64,000 nt of DNA from Canibacter zhoujuaniae (GCF_011752005.1 NZ_JAAIJZ010000001.1:310001-374000); one strand, 5' to 3'. Counted from the first letter of the stretch, positions 44,982 to 53,705 are shown. Numbers and translations are program-made. Notes: a model not told the origin generated them from the sequence alone.

Positions 44982-46043
44982 ATGTCAAACACCGTTGAAT
45001 CATGGCCAAACATTCTCGAAACACTCCTCGCGGGGCGCGAGCTTGGCGTGTCGCAGGCCGAGTGGGTAATGTCCCAGTTCGTGACGGGGGAGGCGACTCC
45101 AGCACAGATCGGCGGCACTCTCGTAGCTCTGCGAAGTAAGGGCGTGACAGCTAGTGAGCTGCTTGGATTCAGCGACGCAGCTCTTGCGCACGCGACACAA
45201 ACAAAGCTCGGCAGTGACGCTGTAGATATTGTGGGCACCGGTGGTGACAAGGTTGGCACTGTCAATATTTCAACAAGCGCTGCAATGGTTATAGCTGCGG
45301 CGGGCGTCCCGGTTATCAAACACGGAGCTAGGGGAGTATCGAGCAAATCGGGCGCGTCAGATGTGCTGGCAGCACTCGGCGGCAGCCACGGCTTAAGCGC
45401 CCAGGCGCAGCTTAGTGTTTTTAAAACAGCAAACATCGCCTTCTTAAATGCACCCAATATGCACCCAGGTTTTGCGCACGTTGCGCCTGTGCGCAAAGAG
45501 TTAGGGATCCCAACCGTATTTAACTACTTAGGGCCGCTCTGCAACCCGGCAAAACCGATCGCATCTGCGATTGGTGTAGCAAATGCAGAACTTGCACCAA
45601 AAATAGCTGAGGTGTTTGCGCTGCGAAAGCAAACGGCTTTGGTGTTCCACGGCGGTGACGGGCTCGATGAACTAACGACAACAACCACCTCGACTGTTTA
45701 TCAAGTTGCGGGGGGCAAAATTACATCTCTCGAGTTTGATCCGCAAAATGTTGGCATCGGGCGTGCAACAATTGCAGAGCTTCAAGGTGGGGATCCAGCA
45801 GAAAATGCACAAATCATGCGAGACACCTTCAACGGCGCGCAGGGCCCTGTGCGAGAAATAGTTGCACTCAATGCAGCTGCGGGGCTAACAGCGTATGAGC
45901 TTGCAACAGATGAAAATCTGGGCAGCGCTGATTTCAACGAGCGTATAGCAAGGAATTTGCAGCGAGCCTATGAGGCAATTGATTCAGGCGCCGCACTCAG
46001 CACAGTTGACGCTTGGGTGAAAGCAACTCAGGAAAACGATTAA
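44982..46043 (+). CDS. trpD: Anthranilate phosphoribosyltransferase
   Basis: A 353-residue enzyme of tryptophan synthesis that joins anthranilate to phosphoribosyl pyrophosphate. The PRPP motif is VGTGGDKVGTVNISTSAA, followed by KHGARGVSSKSGASDVLAALG and the anthranilate-site NAPNMHPGFAHVAPVRKELG. The length is normal. It stands alone, not in a trp operon; a lone trpD next to ctaE is a common arrangement in Actinobacteria. The start follows a TAAAAT box without a clear ribosome site. Confidence 0.96.
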   Translation: MSNTVESWPNILETLLAGRELGVSQAEWVMSQFVTGEATPAQIGGTLVALRSKGVTASELLGFSDAALAHATQTKLGSDAVDIVGTGGDKVGTVNISTSAAMVIAAAGVPVIKHGARGVSSKSGASDVLAALGGSHGLSAQAQLSVFKTANIAFLNAPNMHPGFAHVAPVRKELGIPTVFNYLGPLCNPAKPIASAIGVANAELAPKIAEVFALRKQTALVFHGGDGLDELTTTTTSTVYQVAGGKITSLEFDPQNVGIGRATIAELQGGDPAENAQIMRDTFNGAQGPVREIVALNAAAGLTAYELATDENLGSADFNERIARNLQRAYEAIDSGAALSTVDAWVKATQEND

Positions 46044-46150
46044 GCGCTCTAAGTCGGTAATCTGCCGCGTCACCGCGAGGGGAGTTGATTTCACTCGCAG
46101 TGATAAGCGAACAGTTCTTCAGAATACTTAAACTGACATAATATGTATTA

Positions 46151-46930
46151 TCAACGCAAGAGCAGAGTGGCGCGATTAGCAACCCAGATGCAGGCTGCAA
46201 TTACCGCCGCATACGCACCGACCATGATTGCCGCGTCGCTTCTTGTAAAGGCGGCAAAAATTAAAAAGATCAGCGCAACCAATGTGGCAAGGCCAAATAA
46301 TACGCGCAACAGAAAACGCACCAAGGAGCCAAGCAGCGCAATTTTATTGTCGCCGTGCGCAATTATTAAGCTCCAGAGCGCGTAGCTTCCGATTGTGAGC
46401 GCCAGCGCGCCAACCATGTCACTCGGACGATGCCATCCGGCGGTCATCACCTGCAGCGCAACTATGCTCAGACCAAAACCAACTAAAGCTGACATAAAAC
46501 CACGAATCGCGGCCGGCACAGCAAATATCAGCGCTATCCCGAGCACCGCAATAGCCGTCATATGCCCGCTTGGAAAGGAATTGTGCGTCAGCGCCGCGTC
46601 TATTAACACCGGCCTGTCTAGCAGCACATTCTTTAACAGCTGTGACCCAAACAGTGCTGTGAGTGACGCCAGCAGCACCACCAGCGCACGGCGGATACTC
46701 CACACCGCTAGTGTGAGCACAACAAGCACACCAAGGCTTAGAAAAACCGATAAGGGTGACACCATATTTACCGGAAAACCGGGATCGGTCTTGTAGTTAG
46801 CCGTTTCTAGCACACTCGCCTCGGCCAACTGTCCGGTTCTTGTGAGCACGCCAACATAGTAAGCTGCAAACCCCGCAACACCCGCGATCAACAGGGTGAA
46901 CGAAGCGGCTAAACGTGACCTGTTAAGCAT
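46151..46930 (-). CDS. PAP2-family membrane phosphatase
   Basis: A 259-residue membrane protein with about six hydrophobic segments and all three phosphatase motifs: KNVLLDRP, the central PSGH in HNSFPSGHMTA, and SxxxxxxH-type GWHRPSDMVG, where the last His is the nucleophile. It removes a phosphate from a lipid (phosphatidate or undecaprenyl pyrophosphate type); which one is not clear. ATG 46930 is chosen; the frame extends to a TTG at 46981, two bases past the methyltransferase stop. It is transcribed together with the rRNA methyltransferase and hydrolase genes upstream. Confidence 0.83.
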   Translation of the reverse strand: MLNRSRLAASFTLLIAGVAGFAAYYVGVLTRTGQLAEASVLETANYKTDPGFPVNMVSPLSVFLSLGVLVVLTLAVWSIRRALVVLLASLTALFGSQLLKNVLLDRPVLIDAALTHNSFPSGHMTAIAVLGIALIFAVPAAIRGFMSALVGFGLSIVALQVMTAGWHRPSDMVGALALTIGSYALWSLIIAHGDNKIALLGSLVRFLLRVLFGLATLVALIFLIFAAFTRSDAAIMVGAYAAVIAACIWVANRATLLLR

Positions 46931-46982
46931 ATTCGTCAAAATCCTATTGCCTTTCGTTGTTGCTGGCGTCGCCCTTACCAAA

Positions 46983-47816
46983 CTAGCCGGATTGGCTTTG
47001 ATTTAACTGCGACACTGCGCGCAACGACCACAAGCTAAGGCTGGCGGCGTGTGCGACATTGAGTGAATCAACACCGTTTTGCATCGGAATTTTTACGAGC
47101 ACATCAGAGGCTCCAAGGGCCTTTCTAGATAGACCCGGCCCCTCAGAGCCGAGTAAAAACGCCACTTTCTCAGGCGGATTACTGGCAAACTCCAGAAGAT
47201 CCACTGCGTTTTCTCTTAGTGCGAGACCGGCGAGCGTAAATCCCATCTTCCGCAGCAGCGGGCCCGCCTCCTCCCACCGCGGTAGATGCGCCCATGCGAC
47301 GTTAAACACGCTCCCCATACTCACTTTTATTGCGCGTCGATAGAGCGGATCCGCACACCCCTCTGTTAGTAATACTGCGTCTGCGCCGAGGCCTGCAGCA
47401 GCTCGAAATATCGCCCCCACATTTGCATGGTCTACAAGCTGATCCAGCACAACCACAGTCTTTGCATTTTGCAACAGCGGTGTGATCTCAGCAGGTCTGG
47501 GGCGATTAAACGTTGCCAATGCTCCCCTGTGCACGTTATAACCGGTAACAGCGGCAAGCTGCTCGCTCGTTCCAAGCACTATCGGAACTTTAGGATACTG
47601 CTTTATTAGAGGGGTTAAAGTATCTAGATGTTTTTCCTGCAGCAGCGCAGCGCGCGGTGTCAGCCCAGCCTGCAGCGCACGATTAATAATCTTTTCTGAT
47701 TCAGCGACAAACACACCGTGCTCGACCTCTGCTTTCGAGCGCAACTGCACTTCGGTGAGGTGCACAAAATCTGCAAGCACCGCCTGCGGCGCATCTTCCC
47801 ATGTCAGAATCGTCAT
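46983..47816 (-). CDS. TrmH/SpoU family RNA 2'-O-methyltransferase
   Basis: A 277-residue SPOUT methyltransferase with an N-terminal substrate-binding domain and a knotted C-terminal domain. Motif 1 is DHANVGAIFRAAAGLGADAV, motif 2 FLLGSEGPGLS, and motif 3 IPMQNGVDSLNVAHAASL. It probably methylates a ribose in rRNA or tRNA; the exact site is unknown. Its start overlaps the stop of the upstream hydrolase gene by one base, so the two are coupled. Confidence 0.88.
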   Translation of the reverse strand: MTILTWEDAPQAVLADFVHLTEVQLRSKAEVEHGVFVAESEKIINRALQAGLTPRAALLQEKHLDTLTPLIKQYPKVPIVLGTSEQLAAVTGYNVHRGALATFNRPRPAEITPLLQNAKTVVVLDQLVDHANVGAIFRAAAGLGADAVLLTEGCADPLYRRAIKVSMGSVFNVAWAHLPRWEEAGPLLRKMGFTLAGLALRENAVDLLEFASNPPEKVAFLLGSEGPGLSRKALGASDVLVKIPMQNGVDSLNVAHAASLSLWSLRAVSQLNQSQSG

Positions 47817-48688
47817 TATTTCAGACTCTGTATGAATTTAATCGCAAGCTGCGCGGCTTCCAGAGGTGCTTCGTAGTGCACCAGGTGCCCGACTCCCCCA
47901 ACAATATGAATTTGCGCTTTTGGCAGTTTATTAGCCAAGGCTAGCTGCTCAGGCAGTGCAGTAATATCATCTTTTTCGCCGACGATGAGCTGTATTGGGA
48001 GCGCAGTAGCGCCAAGCTCTTCTCCAACGGTGGTGCTAACGCTCGCTTGAAAGGCTTCAAGCAGCGAGTTTGTGTCGGCGAAATTACTGAAATAAAGGCT
48101 GTGCTGCCGGTGTATCCAACCGCGCAGTTGCCGGTCGCGAGTTTTTGCCATAATTTCGCTCATACCGCGCACAATGATGCCATTGCTCAAAAGTTTGTGC
48201 GCAATTTTCTGCGGTAGCACAGCTCCAGCCCTGTAATAGGCGATAGCGAGCTTGGTTGCTAGGGCGCGCGGCCCTTCAAGCGCCGGCGCCGAAATCGGGT
48301 TAATGAGGGTCAGCGACAGTGGCTGCAACCCCCCACCAACAGCTGCAGCAGAGACCAGTGTGCCAAACGAATGGGCAATTATGTGTGCGCCAGCGGGCGC
48401 CACAGCGTGACAGAACTGCTGCAACCAAGCGGCAAACCCAGCTATATCATGGGTGGCGTTCATAGTTGGAGTCTGACCGAACCCGGGCAGATCAGGAACA
48501 ATAATGCGGTATTCACTCGCCTGTGAGCCGAGTGTTTTGAGTATTCCGTCGACTATCAAATTAAGGCCGTGGTGATCACCGCGGAAACCGTGCACAAGCA
48601 CTATTGGCACCCCAGTATCAGGGCCGGTTACCCAGGCCGCAGTGGCGCCAGCCCCTGCCATCGGCACATACAAAACTTCAGTTTCCAT
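47816..48688 (-). CDS. Alpha/beta-fold hydrolase
   Basis: A 290-residue alpha/beta hydrolase. The oxyanion region is VLVHGFRGDHHGL, the nucleophile Ser lies in IAHSFGTLVSAA near residue 107, the acid is probably Asp in EKDDITALP near residue 255, and the base is His in GGVGHLVHYEAP. There is no signal peptide. The substrate is unknown. It heads the minus-strand hydrolase-methyltransferase-PAP2 run and overlaps the methyltransferase gene by one base. Confidence 0.84.
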   Translation of the reverse strand: METEVLYVPMAGAGATAAWVTGPDTGVPIVLVHGFRGDHHGLNLIVDGILKTLGSQASEYRIIVPDLPGFGQTPTMNATHDIAGFAAWLQQFCHAVAPAGAHIIAHSFGTLVSAAAVGGGLQPLSLTLINPISAPALEGPRALATKLAIAYYRAGAVLPQKIAHKLLSNGIIVRGMSEIMAKTRDRQLRGWIHRQHSLYFSNFADTNSLLEAFQASVSTTVGEELGATALPIQLIVGEKDDITALPEQLALANKLPKAQIHIVGGVGHLVHYEAPLEAAQLAIKFIQSLK

Positions 48689-48756
48689 AACCCTCTCAGT
48701 CTAGTAAGTGCGGCTTAGAGCTTTTAAGAGCGAGATAAAGTCATACACCCCCGCGT

Positions 48757-48762
48757 TACCAT
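48757..48762 (+). promoter_or_regulatory. -10 box before the exonuclease gene
   Basis: TACCAT lies six bases before ATG 48769 with no ribosome site in between, again the leaderless pattern. Confidence 0.4.
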
Positions 48763-48768
48763 AAGTAC

Positions 48769-49470
48769 ATGTCACAAAAAGACCTAACAGCGTTTAAAAA
48801 TTTCATTGCATTCGATACTGAGACAACCGGAATAGACACTGCCGCATCGCGAATTGTGAGCGCCTCAGCAACTGTTTTTGCAGCGGGCGAGGCGCAAACT
48901 ACCTACGATTGGCTTATCAATCCAGGAGTTCCAATCCCGGAGCAGGCATCCAGGGTGCACGGCATAACAACTGAAATTGCCGAGCGTGACGGGCAGCACC
49001 CGGCTGAGGCAATCACAGAGATTGTGGCGCTCCTAAACTCACACGCTGATAAGGGGTATGCGATTCTGGCTTACAATGCGCCGTTTGATCTATCGATCCT
49101 TAAAAGCGAAACAAAACGCTACGGCCTTTTACCAGTCAAAGAAAACAGCACAGTTTTTGATCCGCTCGTGCTCGATAAACACTTTTGGAAGTATCGCAAA
49201 GGCAAACGCACACTCGAGGTCACCTGCGAGCACTACGGGATTACACTCAGTGCAGCTCACACAGCAGATGCTGATGCGCTCGCGGCGGGCCTGCTGATGC
49301 TGGCGATGCTGGAGAAGTTCGGTGACGCAGACGACTTCCCTAAAACACCAGCTGAACTCCATACCGCACAGGTGCGGTGGGCTGTAGAGCAGGCAGCCGA
49401 TTTTGAGGCCTACCTGCACCGCATAGGCAAAACCGACGCAGTCATATCAGGCACTTGGCCGGTTAAATAA
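48769..49470 (+). CDS. DnaQ-like 3'-5' exonuclease (DEDDh)
   Basis: A 233-residue exonuclease with the complete DEDDh set: Asp-Glu in FIAFDTETTG (Exo I), Asp in AYNAPFDLSIL (Exo II), and His and Asp in AAHTADADALAAG (Exo III). It carries no polymerase or BRCT domain, so it is either a stand-alone proofreading subunit (epsilon type) or a repair or RNase T-like enzyme. A second DnaQ-type gene fused to BRCT stands at the end of the window. It is transcribed alone and faces rpmE2 across a strong terminator. Confidence 0.88.
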   Translation: MSQKDLTAFKNFIAFDTETTGIDTAASRIVSASATVFAAGEAQTTYDWLINPGVPIPEQASRVHGITTEIAERDGQHPAEAITEIVALLNSHADKGYAILAYNAPFDLSILKSETKRYGLLPVKENSTVFDPLVLDKHFWKYRKGKRTLEVTCEHYGITLSAAHTADADALAAGLLMLAMLEKFGDADDFPKTPAELHTAQVRWAVEQAADFEAYLHRIGKTDAVISGTWPVK

Positions 49471-49506
49471 AAAGGTGCGGCGCTCAAACTCTTTGAGCGC
49501 CGCACC
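49465..49506 (-). terminator. Rho-independent terminator of rpmE2
   Basis: A perfect 15-bp stem, GGTGCGGCGCTCAAA / TTTGAGCGCCGCACC with a 3-base loop (49474-49506), followed on the minus strand by TTTTTATTTA. It lies between convergent genes and may also stop the exonuclease transcript. Confidence 0.92.
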
Positions 49507-49543
49507 TGCAACAGCAGCAATAAACTGCTGTCAGCAAAAAGAC

Positions 49544-49792
49544 TTACTGCCCGAAGCCAGCAAAACGCTGGTTGAACTTCTCAACACGACCTGCAGAGTC
49601 AAGAATGCGCTGCTTACCGGTGTAGAACGGGTGTGATGCGCTTGAGATTTCAACGTCGATAACCGGGTAGGTTTCACCGTCGAGCTCAATGGTCTTGTCG
49701 CTGGTGAGGGTTGAGCGAGTCAAAAAGGTTTCACCTGAAGCCAGATCGCGAAATACGATTGCTTCGTAGCTAGGGTGAGTTTCTTTCTTCAT
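49544..49792 (-). CDS. rpmE2: 50S ribosomal protein bL31, type B
   Basis: An 82-residue ribosomal protein with the conserved start MKKETHPSYEAIVFRDLASG and the closing SHPFYTGKQRILDSAGRVEKFNQRF. It lacks the zinc-binding CxxC of the A type, so it is the zinc-independent B paralogue, which many Actinobacteria induce when zinc is scarce. AGAAGGA precedes the ATG. The 98-base upstream gap holds an imperfect palindrome, TTTGCGCGT...ACGCGAAA (49815-49835), that could be an operator, but it does not clearly match a Zur box. A strong terminator ends the gene. Confidence 0.95.
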   Translation of the reverse strand: MKKETHPSYEAIVFRDLASGETFLTRSTLTSDKTIELDGETYPVIDVEISSASHPFYTGKQRILDSAGRVEKFNQRFAGFGQ

Positions 49793-49890
49793 GATGATCC
49801 TTCTAAAGTTTGAGTTTGCGCGTGTTTACGCGAAAGTCTAAATAGCGAAGCTAATCGCACCAATAGATTAATATAGCATTTAAATTCGAG

Positions 49891-50679
49891 TTATGCTGCA
49901 GCAACAGCGAAATAACGGTCTGATTCGCTGCTAATTTTTAGCTCAACCCCGAATGCGGCTGACAGATTTTCTGAAGTGAGCACCTCAGAAATAGCTCCCT
50001 GCGCCTTGGGCTTGCCGTCTCGACCCAAGAGCAGCATGTGTGTGAAGCCCGGCGGGATCTCTTCCACGTGATGCGTCACCATAATCATGGCTGGGCTGTC
50101 GGGCGACTTTGCAAACCCGGAGAGCATCTGCAACAGCTGCTCACGCCCGCCCAGATCAATATTTGCGGCAGGTTCATCGAGCAACAGCAGCTCTGGATCG
50201 GTCATTACGGCGCGCGCGAGCATGACACGTTTGCGCTCACCGTCACTGAGGGTGCCGAAAGTGCGCTCTGCGAGATCGGTCAGGTGCCACTCAGCGAGCA
50301 CACGGTGTGCCCGCTTTTCATCAAGCTCGTCATACTGTTCATGCCAACGGCCAGCCACGCTGTAGGCCGCAGTCAAAACAACATTAAAAACGGTCTCGTC
50401 TAGCGGAATGCGTCGCTCGTGTGCGCGGGTCACGATACCGATAGCTGTGCGCAGCTCAAAAATATCTACCCGCCCCAAGCGCTCCCCAAGCACATCTACT
50501 GTGCCTGAGGTTGGGTAGTCGCTCACACCGGCAATCTTCAGCATCGTAGATTTACCCGCACCGTTTGGACCGAGAATCACCCACCGCTGTGAGCTGTCTA
50601 CCGTCCAATTAATACCGTTCAGAATCGCCCGGCCACCGCGCACGTAACGGACGTCGTCAAAATTAATGACTTTAACCAT
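49891..50679 (-). CDS. ABC-type ATPase, stand-alone
   Basis: A 262-residue single ATP-binding cassette: Walker A GPNGAGKSTM near residue 38, signature LSDGERKRV near residue 145 (SDGE instead of SGGQ), Walker B LLLLDEPAANID, and the switch His in VTHHVEE. No membrane partner lies next to it. It resembles YlmA/ModF-like cytoplasmic cassettes and could energise an unlinked permease. The gene is monocistronic and divergent from serB. Confidence 0.82.
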   Translation of the reverse strand: MVKVINFDDVRYVRGGRAILNGINWTVDSSQRWVILGPNGAGKSTMLKIAGVSDYPTSGTVDVLGERLGRVDIFELRTAIGIVTRAHERRIPLDETVFNVVLTAAYSVAGRWHEQYDELDEKRAHRVLAEWHLTDLAERTFGTLSDGERKRVMLARAVMTDPELLLLDEPAANIDLGGREQLLQMLSGFAKSPDSPAMIMVTHHVEEIPPGFTHMLLLGRDGKPKAQGAISEVLTSENLSAAFGVELKISSESDRYFAVAAA

Positions 50680-50742
50680 GCAATTTAGCCTACTCTGGCA
50701 TTCTTAAAGAACCGTGCGGCACGCCTTAGCGTTGAACGCAAA

Positions 50743-50748
50743 TACAAT
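50743..50748 (+). promoter_or_regulatory. -10 box of serB
   Basis: TACAAT lies seven bases before ATG 50756 and overlaps the alternative ATG 50747, so it supports the later start. Confidence 0.45.
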
Positions 50749-50755
50749 GTTAGAT

Positions 50756-51397
50756 ATGAACAAAAACGCGCCACTGGTAGTGCTCGACTGTGATTCAACC
50801 TCGATCCGCGAAGAGGTGATTGAGATTATCGCCAAGACCGCGGGATCTTATGAGGAAGTAAAAACTATCACCGATGCCGCAATGCGCGGTGAGTACGATT
50901 TTGCTGAAAGCCTGAAAGCGCGTGTCGCAACCCTTAAAGGTGTGCCAGAAAGTGTTTTCGAGCAGACCGCAAAACAGCTTAATTTCAACCCCGGTTTTAC
51001 CGAGCTTGTCGAAGCAGTGCACGCGCGTAACGGGCATATTGCTGTTGTCTCTGGCGGGTTTCTAGAGGTGCTTGATCTCGTTATGCCAGCGCAAAAGGTC
51101 GACGTCTGGCATGCGAATCGGCTGACGGTTGCAGACGGCAAACTCACCGGCACTGTCAGCGGGGAGATTGTGACCGCAGCAACTAAGGCTGACTACCTGA
51201 AAAAATGGGCGGCAGAGTTTGGCACTCCCCTGTCTCACACCATTGCGGTTGGTGACGGCGCCAACGATATTGAAATGATGCGGATCGCGGCAATTAGCGT
51301 CGGCTATCAAGCAAAACCAGCTGTGCGCGAGGTCGCCGACTACTGTTTCGACGACACTCTCGCACACATTATTCCGCTGCTTGATCGCCTCGGCTAA
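50756..51397 (+). CDS. serB: Phosphoserine phosphatase
   Basis: A 213-residue HAD phosphatase for the last step of serine synthesis. The nucleophile motif is VVLDCDSTSI, the second motif is VVSGGF, and the third is AVGDGANDIEMMRIA, all characteristic of SerB. There is no N-terminal ACT domain. ATG 50756 is chosen because a TACAAT -10 box overlaps the upstream candidates. It faces the fabG-like gene across 18 bases. Confidence 0.92.
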   Translation: MNKNAPLVVLDCDSTSIREEVIEIIAKTAGSYEEVKTITDAAMRGEYDFAESLKARVATLKGVPESVFEQTAKQLNFNPGFTELVEAVHARNGHIAVVSGGFLEVLDLVMPAQKVDVWHANRLTVADGKLTGTVSGEIVTAATKADYLKKWAAEFGTPLSHTIAVGDGANDIEMMRIAAISVGYQAKPAVREVADYCFDDTLAHIIPLLDRLG

Positions 51398-51415
51398 CCG
51401 CACAGCTACTAATAG

Positions 51416-52135
51416 CTAGTGACCCATCCCGAGACCGCCGTCGACAGGGATGACAGCGCCTGAAATGTAGGCTGCGTCGGGGCCTGCGAGGAATGATGCA
51501 ACACCGGCGATTTCAGAGGCATCACCAAAACGAGCCGCAGGAATGTTTGCTAGATACTGTTTCTGCTGCGCCTCTGGCAGCACCGCAGTCATTTCAGTGT
51601 CAATAAAGCCCGGTGCGATCACGTTTGCGGTAATGTTGCGCCCGCCTAGTTCGCGAGTGAGTGAGCGCGCAAACCCGACAAGCGCAGCCTTAGATGCGGC
51701 GTAGTTTGTTTGCCCCGGCGATCCGTAGAGACCGACAACACTTGAGATCAGGATCACACGGCCAAATTTTGCGCGCAAGAATCCCATTGAGGCGCGCTTC
51801 ACGACACGGAAAGCGCCGGTTAGGTTGGTGTCAATCACACCGGTAAATTCTTCTTCGCTCATGCGCATCAGCAGAGTGTCTTTAGTGATGCCGGCGTTGG
51901 CCACCACCACCTCAACCGGCCCCCATTTTTCTTCAACCTGTTTAAATGCTGCGTCAACGCTTGCAGAGTCAGTAACGTCAGCTTGCACGGTAAATGCGCC
52001 CTCGGGCCCTCCCTCACCGGAGCGTGAGGTAACCGCAACACGATGACCGTCAGCGATCAGACGCTCAGCAATAGCGCACCCAATGCCGCGATTTCCACCG
52101 GTGATTAGAACTACTCGGCCAGTCTCTTGAGCCAC
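51416..52135 (-). CDS. fabG: 3-oxoacyl-ACP reductase (FabG-type SDR)
   Basis: A 239-residue classical short-chain dehydrogenase. NAD(P) motif TGGNRGIG, structural NAGI, active-site Ser in LISSVVG and the Y-A-A-S-K tetrad are all present, and the sequence around TKDTLLMRM and NVIAPGFIDTEM is that of FabG. It reduces beta-ketoacyl-ACP in fatty acid synthesis. The longer frame is not used: GTG 52135 has a perfect AGGAGG six bases upstream and starts just before the fold. It is transcribed alone, divergent from the DUF3099 gene. Confidence 0.9.
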   Translation of the reverse strand: MAQETGRVVLITGGNRGIGCAIAERLIADGHRVAVTSRSGEGGPEGAFTVQADVTDSASVDAAFKQVEEKWGPVEVVVANAGITKDTLLMRMSEEEFTGVIDTNLTGAFRVVKRASMGFLRAKFGRVILISSVVGLYGSPGQTNYAASKAALVGFARSLTRELGGRNITANVIAPGFIDTEMTAVLPEAQQKQYLANIPAARFGDASEIAGVASFLAGPDAAYISGAVIPVDGGLGMGH

Positions 52136-52216
52136 ATTTCCTCCTCTTGTGGGATCAACCATTTTCATTAATGCTAGCTGTTCAAGGAAGGCGTACACTG
52201 AATGTGGGAGGTGGTC

Positions 52217-52579
52217 GTGTCGGAGTCGGTAAATATCACGAGTGTGGGCGTTGATCCTGCCGCAGATCGGGCACGACGCCAGCGTTTTTACCTGCTTTCG
52301 ATGGCGATCCGCTTTGTGTGCGTTGCGTCGCTGTTTTTTCTGCCGCTGCAGCTGTCATGGTTTGCAATTGTGGGGGCGGTTGTGCTGCCCTATTTCGCGG
52401 TTATGATCGCCAACGCTGTCGCGCCAACAGTCGATGATGCTAAATTTCAGACGGTGACGCCAGCTGCGATCACCCCGGAGGCACCCAGTGCCCCAGCAGC
52501 GAGCACCCCGCACACTATTGTTGTTGATGCTTTTGCGGATCGGAAAAGCTCAGGTGAACGCATTTATGGGGAGTCTTAA
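52217..52579 (+). CDS. DUF3099 family small membrane protein
   Basis: A 120-residue protein: a short polar start with DRARRQRFYLLSMAIRF, two hydrophobic helices (about 30-75) and a Pro/Ala-rich tail. This is the layout of actinobacterial DUF3099, of unknown function. The GTG at 52217 is chosen because GGGAGG stands five bases upstream; an in-frame ATG five codons earlier overlaps that site. The Cys-rich small gene follows after five bases and SURF1 after that, so the three may form one transcript. Confidence 0.72.
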   Translation: MSESVNITSVGVDPAADRARRQRFYLLSMAIRFVCVASLFFLPLQLSWFAIVGAVVLPYFAVMIANAVAPTVDDAKFQTVTPAAITPEAPSAPAASTPHTIVVDAFADRKSSGERIYGES

Positions 52580-52584
52580 GCGCT

Positions 52585-52806
52585 GTGATCCGCAATCTGT
52601 TTGATGAGAGTCTGCCGCGCTACACCTGTTCGCGCACGAACTGCCTCGCGCACGCAACGGCAAAGCTCCTGTGGCGCAATCCAAAAATTCACAGCAACGG
52701 TAAAACCAAAATATGGCTTGCCTGCCCTAAACACCGCGAGTATCTGTTTAACTTTTTAGCGGCAAGAGATTTCCCAGTCGAGATTGAGGAAATTACAGAA
52801 CTGTGA
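52585..52806 (+). CDS. Small Cys-containing protein, unknown function
   Basis: A 73-residue protein with four possible metal ligands, C15-x4-C20 and C48-x2-H51 (TCSRTNC and ACPKHRE), suggesting a small zinc ribbon. Proteins of this kind occur next to SURF1 and DUF3099 genes in Micrococcales and are often mislabelled acetone carboxylase in databases; nothing here supports that name. It starts with GTG and its TGA overlaps the SURF1 GTG by four bases, so coupling to oxidase assembly is possible. Confidence 0.7.
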   Translation: MIRNLFDESLPRYTCSRTNCLAHATAKLLWRNPKIHSNGKTKIWLACPKHREYLFNFLAARDFPVEIEEITEL

Positions 52807-53705
52807 ATCGCGAACAAAATAAGTATGTCGGGTGGCGTTTTCTGTATTCACCACGGTGGATCGGCTATTACGCGATGCTGGTTATTTTCGCGGTTGCCTG
52901 TGTGCTGCTCAGTGACTGGCAGTTCAACCGTCGCGAAGAGGCGCGCGCTGAAATAGCCAGAATCGTCAATAACTATGACGCACCCGCAAAAAACCTGTCA
53001 GAGGTTTTGCGCCCCGGTGACAGCTTCGACACCGATGACATGAAGTGGTTGCCGGTTACTGTGACCGGTGAATTTGTTGGCGAGCCGCTGCTCGCACGCA
53101 ATCGCCCCGGCGCTGGCGGCTCTGGCTCTGACGTGGTGCGCGCTTTTCAAGCGACCGACGGCACAGTTATTTTTGTCGATCTCGGTTGGGTCGACTATTC
53201 ATTAGACGGTGACACCGCAGCCGATTTTGCCGCGCTGCCTACTCCCCCAACGGGTAAAACGCACGATTTAACAATTCGACTGCGCGCGAGTGAACCGCAA
53301 ATTAAAGACCGGGTTTCAACCACTGAAACTGTTGGCACGCTCAACGTCTCTGACATGTTAGAGGTGGCAAACCGCAAGGGCCCTGCCATTAGTGAGCAAC
53401 AACTGATAACCGCTGCGTATGGCATGTTTATTGCTGCTCAACCGACTGTAGAGCACGGCGCACTGCCCGACAAACCCGCGCTAGATGAGGGGCCGCATCT
53501 GTCTTACGCACTGCAGTGGATAGTTTTCATTGCGATCGCGGGATCCGGGGTGTGGTACGCGGCACGGCAGGAGTTTAAAAACTTTAACCGCGGATCCGCA
53601 AGGGTTAAACAGATGGAAGAAAAAGCGCAGGCCAAACAGCGTGCCCGTGAGGCAAAACGCGGTAAGAGCGACGCCGATATCGAAGACGAACTGTTAGACG
53701 GTTAA
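52803..53705 (+). CDS. SURF1 family cytochrome oxidase assembly factor
   Basis: A 300-residue protein with the SURF1 layout: an N-terminal transmembrane helix (about 20-38), the motif DWQFNRREEARAEI, a large outer domain, and a second helix near residue 240. The usual WQ-x-R pattern is recognisable. SURF1 helps place heme a in oxidase subunit I; ctaA (heme A synthase) and the oxidase genes are in the same window. The C-terminal 45 residues are basic and coiled-coil-like. It overlaps the small Cys gene at the start and the ABC-F gene by four bases tail to tail. Confidence 0.87.
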   Translation: MNREQNKYVGWRFLYSPRWIGYYAMLVIFAVACVLLSDWQFNRREEARAEIARIVNNYDAPAKNLSEVLRPGDSFDTDDMKWLPVTVTGEFVGEPLLARNRPGAGGSGSDVVRAFQATDGTVIFVDLGWVDYSLDGDTAADFAALPTPPTGKTHDLTIRLRASEPQIKDRVSTTETVGTLNVSDMLEVANRKGPAISEQQLITAAYGMFIAAQPTVEHGALPDKPALDEGPHLSYALQWIVFIAIAGSGVWYAARQEFKNFNRGSARVKQMEEKAQAKQRAREAKRGKSDADIEDELLDG

